Notes under the pieces: model-generated
What the model saw: the letters and a program-made list of their open reading frames with translations, nothing else
Databases searched by the model: none
What the model was told of the DNA's origin: nothing
Origin: Pseudosulfitobacter pseudonitzschiae
GTDB taxonomy: Bacteria; Pseudomonadota; Alphaproteobacteria; Rhodobacterales; Rhodobacteraceae
Assembly: GCF_002222635.1 (NCBI RefSeq)
Contig: NZ_CP022417.1
Span: 228,918-292,917, forward strand
Reading direction: 5' to 3'
Length of the DNA stretch: 64,000 nucleotides
Translations under genes and position numbers: made by a program
Shown here: in pieces, positions 33,076-39,712 of the stretch
Position numbering within the stretch: position 1 is the stretch's first letter
Layout of the letters: every line of letters starts with the position of its first letter

Positions 33076-34146
33076 CTAGTCGTGGTATACAAAGGCAGGC
33101 GACGGGTCACTTGCCAGATCTTCGGTCCGTTCCAGTTCAATCAAGTCGTTGATCCGCTTGCGGTACACAAGGGGCCCCTTGTCGATTGCGATCCGAATGG
33201 GGCGGCGTTTGGCGGGTCGGTTCTCTTCCTCCTGCACGGCTTCGAGGATTTCCTTGTCCTCTTGAAAGGCGACGCGGAACATTTTGTCCATGGTCACTTC
33301 GGCCTCTGGATCGTCAATGGCGGTGTTGCGGATGTGCATCCAGCGATCGATTGTATGGGTCTCGGTCACCGGTGTGATAAAGTGCAGGGCAAAGATACGC
33401 ACGCCTTTGTTGCGGTCTTCTTCGGCAATGGCATCCCCTGTAGGGGCTGAACCAAAGTCGATGATGGCAGTGCAGGGTGTGTAAAGGTAGTAATAATGCC
33501 AGCGGTCGACGTTGCCTGTGAACCCGCCGAAACCCTTGAAAAATCCGATGGGTTCCGCATCACGTATCCAGCGCCATGCAAGGATCGCCTCGCCCTCGGT
33601 CTGGACGTGTACCGGCACGTTTTCCGAGGCGGCATTGCCCAATGTTGTGGGATGCACAAAGCTGACGTGCGCGGGGTCCACAAGGTTTTCGGCCACGTTG
33701 AGATAGTTGGATTTCAGATGCAACGCATCGCCATGGTGCACCTTCCAGCCTGGATCGGTGAACTCTGGCATGTCGAACACTTTGGACGTGTCCGCGCGGG
33801 CGGGGTCACCCATCCAGATCCAGACAATGCCGTGGCGTTCTTCGATCGGGAATGCGTCGACATAGGCGGATTTTGGCAGGTTTGTCTGGCCGGGCACGCG
33901 CACGCAGGCGCCCGAGCAATCAAAGGTCAGCCCGTGATAGCCGCATTGCACATTGTCGCCCACGCGCTTGCCTTTGGACAGCGGCAACAGACGGTGCGGA
34001 CAGCGGTCTTCGAGGGCGACGACGCCGCCATCGGATTTGCGGTACATGACGATATGATCGCCAAGAATGGTGAAACGGCGCAGGTCGTCGTCGATCTCGG
34101 TGGACCAAGCGGCTACGTACCAAGCGTTGCGAATGAATTTCGACAT
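33076..34146 (-). CDS. Rieske non-heme iron oxygenase (VanA-like, single-component type)
   Basis: The 356-residue protein has the Rieske [2Fe-2S] ligands C49-x-H51 and C68-x2-H71 (CPHR, then CGYHG). The mononuclear iron motif is NLVDPAHVSFVHP (two His, with the bridging Asp before them). Its layout is that of the vanillate O-demethylase oxygenase group, which demethylates or hydroxylates aromatic substrates using electrons from a separate reductase. The reductase at 37845-38672 is a possible partner. It is preceded by the DUF1185 pair (22 nt gap) and followed by the binding-protein gene. Confidence 0.88.
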   Translation of the reverse strand: MSKFIRNAWYVAAWSTEIDDDLRRFTILGDHIVMYRKSDGGVVALEDRCPHRLLPLSKGKRVGDNVQCGYHGLTFDCSGACVRVPGQTNLPKSAYVDAFPIEERHGIVWIWMGDPARADTSKVFDMPEFTDPGWKVHHGDALHLKSNYLNVAENLVDPAHVSFVHPTTLGNAASENVPVHVQTEGEAILAWRWIRDAEPIGFFKGFGGFTGNVDRWHYYYLYTPCTAIIDFGSAPTGDAIAEEDRNKGVRIFALHFITPVTETHTIDRWMHIRNTAIDDPEAEVTMDKMFRVAFQEDKEILEAVQEEENRPAKRRPIRIAIDKGPLVYRKRINDLIELERTEDLASDPSPAFVYHD

Positions 34147-34168
34147 GTTCTACTCCTTGGCTATGTGT

Positions 34169-34747
34169 TTAGCGCAGTCCATCCGCACCGGTGATGTCTT
34201 CATGGCGCAAGCCGCCGACGCGGGGGTTGGGGCGTCCGGCCCGTTGCAGCGCCACAGCGACCACAATTTCGCCACGGCGCGGCGCGTCGGGCAATTGCAA
34301 GCGCATTGCGTCAAAGTGGCTGCGCACATAGGCAGCGTCCTTGTGGCCCAGTGGTACGTCAATCACACTGCCCGGACCACCCATCGCCTTGGATGAGGGG
34401 ACCAGCGCCCTGCCGCCGCCCACCACATCGCGCAGGGGCGCGCCCAGCATCGGGTGCAACAGGGCGGCGGCGTGTTCCAACTCGCCGTCTTCGCCCACAA
34501 GAGCGGCCTTGCCATAGCCCTGAACATCGCCAGCAGCGCACCCCAATGCGGCAAGCGCCTGTTGGCCCAGCATCGTGCCCAATTCGGCGCCGGTGTTGAT
34601 CAACACGCCCAGATCTTCGACGTAGCGGCCCGCAACGGGGTTCGCGATCACAGCCGCGGCCAAAGCGCGCTGCGCCGGGGGCGAAACGGGCTGACCCATC
34701 TCGGTCCGTGTCTCTTCGACCAGCGTTATGATCCGGCGCAGTTTCAC
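34169..34747 (-). CDS. DUF1185 (AA_synth) family protein, copy 2
   Basis: The 192-residue protein is homologous to its upstream neighbour along its full length. Shared blocks are VIANPVAGRYVEDL, DVQGYGKAALVGEDGELEHA, AYVRSHFDAM, and a C-terminal RVGGL segment ending in DGLR. The family name (amino acid synthesis) has little experimental support that I know of. It overlaps copy 1 by 4 bp. A role as half of a heteromeric enzyme in the catabolic pathway is inferred from the pairing. Confidence 0.8.
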   Translation of the reverse strand: MKLRRIITLVEETRTEMGQPVSPPAQRALAAAVIANPVAGRYVEDLGVLINTGAELGTMLGQQALAALGCAAGDVQGYGKAALVGEDGELEHAAALLHPMLGAPLRDVVGGGRALVPSSKAMGGPGSVIDVPLGHKDAAYVRSHFDAMRLQLPDAPRRGEIVVAVALQRAGRPNPRVGGLRHEDITGADGLR

Positions 34748-35328
34748 CGCAATCCGTCCTCGCCTTTGATGTCTTCGGCGGCCAGTCCACCGACACGGGC
34801 GTGGATACGCGAACCCGTGGTCATGACCAACACCAGCAGGATTTCATCCGCTTTCGGTGCATCTGACAGGCCAACTTCCATCGCGTCAAAGTGACTGCGC
34901 ACATAGGCGGCGTTGGTGTGGGTGATTGGCACGTCCAGACGTGTGCCGGGCGCGCCCAGCTTTTTTGTCGAAGGCACGATGGCCATGCTGTCGGCGATCT
35001 TTTCGCGCATCGCATAGCCGCCCGGAACATGCCAAAGTGCGCCGTGTTCAAGCTCGCCGTTGGTGCCGACGATGGCCCCTTTGCCGTAACCCTGAATGCT
35101 AGCTGGATCACCCCCGAGGGCGTCAATCAGGTCTTGTGCCATTTGCGCACCCAGCGGTTTGAGGTCTTCCATAAAGCCCTGAATATCTTCGACATAACGC
35201 CCCGCAAAAGGGTTCGCGATCACGGTCATGCAGGACGCACGGCGCAGGGGCGTTTTCGGGGCGGGGCCTCCTTCGTGAAAGATCGTTTCGGTCAGGATCG
35301 CCGATTTGCGGATTTGCGGTTCAGGCAT
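34744..35328 (-). CDS. DUF1185 (AA_synth) family protein, copy 1
   Basis: The 194-residue protein shares with copy 2 the blocks VIANPFAGRYVEDI, SIQGYGKGAIVGTNGELEHG, AYVRSHFDAM, and RVGGLAAEDIKGEDGLR. The start (ATG 35328) overlaps the end of the UPF0280 gene by 8 bp. Conserved His, Glu and Arg in the shared blocks could be catalytic, but I do not know the reaction. The two copies are clearly diverged paralogues rather than a recent duplication. Confidence 0.8.
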   Translation of the reverse strand: MPEPQIRKSAILTETIFHEGGPAPKTPLRRASCMTVIANPFAGRYVEDIQGFMEDLKPLGAQMAQDLIDALGGDPASIQGYGKGAIVGTNGELEHGALWHVPGGYAMREKIADSMAIVPSTKKLGAPGTRLDVPITHTNAAYVRSHFDAMEVGLSDAPKADEILLVLVMTTGSRIHARVGGLAAEDIKGEDGLR

Positions 35329-36211
35329 GGGTTAATTCCTTGGGCTGTATTTGGTCCCGCGCGTCGCGGGCCGTAAGGGTGATGCCGACCATGCGTCTTT
35401 GGCCCTGAGAGGCAAGACATGCACCCGCAATCAGGTCGCGTGCGGCAAAGTCGCAGGCAACAGCGGCGCCTCGGTCAAGCGCTGTGTGAAGGTCGTGGGC
35501 GGGCAGGGAGGCCACGTCGGTTGTGACCAGCCGCGCGCCCAGATCGCTGTCTGGCGACAGGCTGTTGGCAGGCGCGCGCGTGATCGCCGGGTGGCCCGGC
35601 AGGTCAATGGCATTGGCAATCAGCGTTGCCGCCACGTCCGCCATCGCAGCTGTGCGCGCCAGAACGGTTACCGCGTCAGCAATTCCCAGCGAATACGAGC
35701 GGCCCCGCCAGCCCGAGGTGGCCACACCACCGATGCCATCGTGCGGCCCGATCCGCGCCTGTGCGCCGGGCGCGGCGGTGACGGGGTCTTCGCAGATGGC
35801 AAGATTCAGGGGCTGGTCTGCTGTCCACAGGGCAATATCGCCACCATTGTTTACATGGGCACGGGACAATCCGTGATCCGGTGTCAGCATTGCCTTCAGG
35901 ATATGGTCTGCAACGGCCCCCGCGACGGCGGCCATCGGGGTGACAAAGGTGGGCGCGAAAGGGCGCACCGCCTGCTGCATTTTTTGCGCAATCGCACCGG
36001 TCAGCATTGGACCTCCGCTTTGACGCAGGTGCGGCAGGTCCGACACCAGATCGGTCAGCACCGGCTGAAATGCATCCCGGGCACGATGATACGCGGCCCT
36101 TACGGCCTGTGCCGAACCTTCGGCAGTCACGATCAGGTCGATGGGGCCATGGACCAGACGCAGGTGGCCGTCTGGTGACAGATGCGCGGTTGGGGTTTCC
36201 TGCCAACTCAC
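35321..36211 (-). CDS. UPF0280 family protein, ApbE-like
   Basis: The 296-residue protein has motifs that line up with ApbE flavin transferases: a central HVNNGGDIALW (ApbE: N-x-GGD/N-I), then GGVATSGWRGRSYSLGIADA and a segment with Ala-Asp-x-x-Ala-Thr (ADVAATLIANAID). ApbE attaches FMN covalently to Thr or Ser of target proteins. It starts with GTG and overlaps the stop of the 6-hydroxynicotinate reductase-like gene by 4 bp. UPF0280 proteins are generally uncharacterised, so flavin transfer to the neighbouring reductase is an inference. Confidence 0.78.
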   Translation of the reverse strand: MSWQETPTAHLSPDGHLRLVHGPIDLIVTAEGSAQAVRAAYHRARDAFQPVLTDLVSDLPHLRQSGGPMLTGAIAQKMQQAVRPFAPTFVTPMAAVAGAVADHILKAMLTPDHGLSRAHVNNGGDIALWTADQPLNLAICEDPVTAAPGAQARIGPHDGIGGVATSGWRGRSYSLGIADAVTVLARTAAMADVAATLIANAIDLPGHPAITRAPANSLSPDSDLGARLVTTDVASLPAHDLHTALDRGAAVACDFAARDLIAGACLASQGQRRMVGITLTARDARDQIQPKELTHA

Positions 36212-37725
36212 TTTGTCACCTGCGGTTTTGTGTCAGATGAGACGGGCCAGGGGGCACCGCTTTTGCGTGCCTCGGAGCGTTGACCGGAAAGACGGTGATC
36301 GTTCTGGCGTCCCTTTTGGCCACGCAGGGCATCTTCGAGCGGCATGACGTAATCCATATGTCCGCCAAGCGCTGCATAATCAGCGGCTGCCATGGTGAAT
36401 TCGATCGGTGCGACCAGTGCCGGAGTGGGCACATATCCGAATGCGTTTTTTGGCATCTGTGTGACATCAGCCATAAAGGTAATGCCGCCACCGGGCCAGA
36501 TGAACACCGGCGCACCGCCCGAAGTCACGCGTGTCAGCCGTGACTGGACCGAGCGGGTCAACGACACAGGGTTTTCCGTCACGCCCGAGCGCAATGATCC
36601 ACCGGCACCAGCCATGAATAGAACGGACGCCATTGAGGGTTCGCAGTTTTCTTCGATTCGGCGGACCGAGGGCAGCAGCCGCGCAGGCATGTCCTGTTGG
36701 ACGGGCACCAGATCTTCGTTCAGTTCGTAGTAGGCGGCGTTTTCACCAGTGGTCGAAACCATGAGCAGCGACAGACCTGGGCGTGCCTGATCGGGTTTCC
36801 ACGTGTCCAGAATGGTCAGCGGATCGGTCAGATCGGTGCCGCCCCAGCCGGTTCCGGGCTCGGCCACCTGAAAATAGCGTCCGGGGGTCGAGCGCCGCCC
36901 TTTGATCTTGATGCCTGAAGGTTCCCAGCCAATGACTTTGCCTGCCTGATGCTCGGACATTACGCCGGTGATGTGGTCGTCGACCACCACGACCTCATCC
37001 ACTAGCCCCTGCCATTGGGCGGCGAACATTCCCACAGTGGCAGAGCCGCAGCCGACGCGCATGCGCTCCTCGCGTTGGCCGTTGACGACGGGCGCCTGCC
37101 CTGCGGTGATTTCAAGTTCGGCACCGTTGTCGATGGCCAGCACGACGGTTTCGCCATTGCACAGAGCGAGAAGCGAGGCACAGGTTGTGCGCCCTTCTTT
37201 CTTGGAGCCTCCCGTTAGATGGTTGACCCCGCCCAGCGATAGCATTTGCGAGCCGTATTCCGAGGTTGAGACATGGCCGATCACCTCGCCATCGGCGCGC
37301 ACGGCGGCGCATTCGCTACCAAGGTGGCGGTCGGTGTCGATCTTTACCTTGGCCCCACAGTAGGAAAAGATGCCTTCGGTCACTACGGTGATCATGTCGA
37401 CACCTGCGGATTTCGACGCGACGATAAAGGGTGCAGGTTTATAGTCGGGGTAGGTTGTGCCCGACCCGACAGCGGTGATGAACGTGTCGTCGCCTGACAC
37501 CAGATCGCCATCCCATTCCCGGTCAAGAAACGGCACCAGTGGCGTGTCGCCGCGGTTTTCCAGAATCGTCAGCGGGTCAAGACGCACTAATTCGCCACCC
37601 TCGTTGGCATAGCGGTCGCAGGCTCCCGAACGGCCATCGGCGATATAGCACATGACCGGACACGCGTCGCAGCGGATCTTTTCCGGCTTGGCGGCCTGAG
37701 GGCGTTTGGTAGATGTGTCGGTCAC
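36208..37725 (-). CDS. 6-Hydroxynicotinate reductase-like iron-sulfur flavoprotein
   Basis: The product has 505 residues. Near the N-terminus is a Cys cluster C19-x2-C22-x3-C26-x9-C36 (RCDACPVMCY, then GACDRY) fitting an Fe-S centre. Further conserved cysteines and glycine-rich segments follow (GIFSYCGAKV, GSECAAVRADGE, GRTTCASLLALCNG). I recognise it as the family of 6-hydroxynicotinate reductase, which in Eubacterium barkeri reduces 6-hydroxynicotinate to the tetrahydro-oxo compound using covalent flavin and Fe-S centres. GTG 37725 is chosen because CGGAG lies 9 nt upstream; the longer frame to 37797 would run through the operator-like palindrome at 37776. It is the first gene of the long minus-strand operon. 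The true substrate here is unknown. Confidence 0.8.
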   Translation of the reverse strand: MTDTSTKRPQAAKPEKIRCDACPVMCYIADGRSGACDRYANEGGELVRLDPLTILENRGDTPLVPFLDREWDGDLVSGDDTFITAVGSGTTYPDYKPAPFIVASKSAGVDMITVVTEGIFSYCGAKVKIDTDRHLGSECAAVRADGEVIGHVSTSEYGSQMLSLGGVNHLTGGSKKEGRTTCASLLALCNGETVVLAIDNGAELEITAGQAPVVNGQREERMRVGCGSATVGMFAAQWQGLVDEVVVVDDHITGVMSEHQAGKVIGWEPSGIKIKGRRSTPGRYFQVAEPGTGWGGTDLTDPLTILDTWKPDQARPGLSLLMVSTTGENAAYYELNEDLVPVQQDMPARLLPSVRRIEENCEPSMASVLFMAGAGGSLRSGVTENPVSLTRSVQSRLTRVTSGGAPVFIWPGGGITFMADVTQMPKNAFGYVPTPALVAPIEFTMAAADYAALGGHMDYVMPLEDALRGQKGRQNDHRLSGQRSEARKSGAPWPVSSDTKPQVTK

Positions 37726-37775
37726 GGTTCGGGCTCCGGGGTCTTGGCTAGCGGGCGAGTCACTTCGGATGTGCA

Positions 37776-37794
37776 ATTCGTTTGTATACGAACG
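37776..37794. promoter_or_regulatory. Operator-like site 1 (upstream of the reductase operon)
   Basis: The sequence ATTCGTTTGTATACGAACG is, on the opposite strand, CGTTCGTATACAAACGAAT. It matches the sites at 38722 and 38823 at 14 or more of 19 positions and is partly palindromic around GTATAC. It lies about 51-69 bp upstream of the GTG at 37725. Confidence 0.6.
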
Positions 37795-37844
37795 CACAGC
37801 GCCCGTTCCTGTGTCAACAGTTTTGCGCGGATGAGTGTCATGGG

Positions 37845-38672
37845 TCAGTCCACAAAAGCCTTTTCGACCACGAATTCAGCAGGGCGGTTGTTTGCACCTT
37901 CTTCAAGGCCAAGCTCGAGGCAGATGCTTCGGCAATCGGCCAGCATCTCCATCGAACCGCAGATCATCACGCGGTCATCGGCGGCGGTGATCGGGGGCAC
38001 GTTCAGCGCAGTATATATATCGCCCGAGCGGATCATGTCGGTGATGCGTCCTTTGACTTTATACGCTTCGCGGGTGGCGGTGTTGAACAGACGCAGGCGG
38101 CCTTGGGCCATCTCGCCCACCAGTGGATCGCCAAGGGCGGCATCGGTGATTTCTTGCCCGAAAGTCAGTTCGGCCACCTCGCGGCAGCCATGACACAAGA
38201 TCACTTCGTCAAAGCGCTCATAGGTTTCGGGATCGCGAATCAGCGACGCAAAAGGTGCGATGCCGGTACCGGTCGACAGCATCCACAACCGCTTGCCGGG
38301 GGTCAGTGCATCCAGCACCAGCGTTCCCGTAGGTTTCTTGCGCATCAATATAGTGTCGCCCACTTGAATGTTTGCCAAATGCTCGGTCAGCGGGCCATCC
38401 GGTACCTTGATCGAGTAAAATTCCAGCGTGTCGTCCCAAGCAGGTGAGGCGATGGAGTAGGCGCGCATAACGGGGCGTTCTGCGTTGGGCAGGCCAATCA
38501 TCACAAACTCTCCCGAGCGAAAGCGGAAGGTCGCAGGCCGCGTCACCCGAAAGCGGAACAGGCGGTCGGTATAGTGCTGCACTTCGGTGACTGTCAGGCC
38601 AAAACAGGCTGCGGGTATATCGAATCCCGCAGGCCGCCCCTGAACAATGGGGTCGAGGGCAAGTTCGGTCAT
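37845..38672 (-). CDS. Ferredoxin/flavodoxin--NADP+ reductase family protein
   Basis: The 275-residue protein has the FAD-binding motif RAYSIAS with an upstream FRSGEFVMIGL, an NADP-binding segment LSTGTGIAPFASLIRDP, and a C-terminal CGSMEM block. The C-terminus ends VEKAFVD, as in bacterial Fpr proteins of the short class. It would shuttle electrons between NADPH and a ferredoxin or an oxygenase. ATG 38672 has AGGAG 7 nt upstream. It lies between two operator-like regions and is divergent from the Mo-hydroxylase operon, so it probably serves the Rieske oxygenase or the 6-hydroxynicotinate reductase-like enzyme. Confidence 0.9.
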   Translation of the reverse strand: MTELALDPIVQGRPAGFDIPAACFGLTVTEVQHYTDRLFRFRVTRPATFRFRSGEFVMIGLPNAERPVMRAYSIASPAWDDTLEFYSIKVPDGPLTEHLANIQVGDTILMRKKPTGTLVLDALTPGKRLWMLSTGTGIAPFASLIRDPETYERFDEVILCHGCREVAELTFGQEITDAALGDPLVGEMAQGRLRLFNTATREAYKVKGRITDMIRSGDIYTALNVPPITAADDRVMICGSMEMLADCRSICLELGLEEGANNRPAEFVVEKAFVD

Positions 38673-38721
38673 CACAGTGCTCCTTTTTGCATCATTTCAG
38701 GGCAGATGTTGCGTCAAAAAT

Positions 38722-38740
38722 CGTTCGTACACAAATGAAA
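38722..38740. promoter_or_regulatory. Operator-like site 2 (divergent promoter region)
   Basis: CGTTCGTACACAAATGAAA lies 50 bp upstream of the reductase start at 38672. It differs from site 3 at four positions over 19 bp. The TnGTnnACnA core resembles targets of FadR/FCD-type GntR regulators. Confidence 0.6.
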
Positions 38741-38822
38741 AAAGTTTTTTCGGGATCAGAGGGTCAAAAGTAATTACAACGATTGACAACTTTTCGTGCA
38801 AGTTTCTACGGTGTGCCTGTAT

Positions 38823-38841
38823 CGTTTGCACACAAATGAAG
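38823..38841. promoter_or_regulatory. Operator-like site 3 (divergent promoter region)
   Basis: CGTTTGCACACAAATGAAG lies 35-53 bp upstream of the Mo-hydroxylase FAD-subunit start at 38876. Together with site 2 it brackets the 203-bp divergent promoter region. Confidence 0.6.
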
Positions 38842-38875
38842 CCCCGACATCTTTTGGGGCACAAGAGAGGCCCCT

Positions 38876-39712
38876 ATGACGCTTCATCGACCTGATACAT
38901 TGGATGCTGTTCTTGCCTTGCTGGCCAATAGGGGCAGGGTGATTCTGGCGGGGGGAACGGACGTCTATCCGGGTTTGCGGGACGCGTCGCCGCCTGCGCT
39001 GATGATAGATGTGTCTGGCGTGGCCGGCATGCGGGGGATCACGCGGGCCGGGAGCGACTGGCGGATCGGAGCAGCGACGACATGGACAGATGTGATCCGC
39101 GCAAAACTGCCACCGCTGTTTGACGGGCTCAAGCAGGCTGCCCGCGAGGTCGGCTCGGTGCAGATCCAGAACACCGGAACGGTTGCTGGCAACCTGTGCA
39201 ACGCTTCTCCGGCGGCGGACGGGATTCCGGCGCTGATGGCGTTGGACGCAGAGGTGGAACTGACCGGCCTCCAGGGCGTGCGTCGGGTGCCGCTGACAGG
39301 GTTCATTCAGGGTATCCGCAAGGTTGATCTGGCAGCGGATGAGTTGATGACGGCGATACTTGTAGCGGATGCGCCGGGCTGTGGTGCATTCCGCAAACTG
39401 GGCGCGCGGCGGTATCTGGTGATCTCGATCGCGATGGTCGGGGCTGTGGTGCAGACCGATGGGGGGCGCATCCTGCGGGCCCGTGTCGCTGTGGGGTCTT
39501 GTTCGCCGGTCGCGCGACGGCTGGCCGATCTGGAGGCGGCGCTTGCGGGGGCCTCTGTCAGTGACGTGTCGGGGATCGTTGACGATACGGTGCTGGGCGA
39601 GTTGACGCCGATTGATGATGTGCGGGCCAGTGCCGCCTATCGGATGGATGCGGTGCGCACATTGGTGCGGCGCACGCTGTTGGATACTGTGGAGAATTCT
39701 GATGTCGCTTGA
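38876..39712 (+). CDS. Mo hydroxylase FAD-binding subunit (CoxM/XDH middle-subunit family)
   Basis: The 278-residue protein has the FAD-binding segments of the xanthine dehydrogenase medium subunit: VILAGGTDVYPGL near residue 22, QIQNTGTVAGNLCNASPAAD near 99, and a C-terminal CO-dehydrogenase flavoprotein domain. It transfers electrons from the Fe-S subunit to NAD or another acceptor. AGAGAGG precedes the start. The end overlaps the next gene by 11 bp. Confidence 0.92.
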   Translation: MTLHRPDTLDAVLALLANRGRVILAGGTDVYPGLRDASPPALMIDVSGVAGMRGITRAGSDWRIGAATTWTDVIRAKLPPLFDGLKQAAREVGSVQIQNTGTVAGNLCNASPAADGIPALMALDAEVELTGLQGVRRVPLTGFIQGIRKVDLAADELMTAILVADAPGCGAFRKLGARRYLVISIAMVGAVVQTDGGRILRARVAVGSCSPVARRLADLEAALAGASVSDVSGIVDDTVLGELTPIDDVRASAAYRMDAVRTLVRRTLLDTVENSDVA

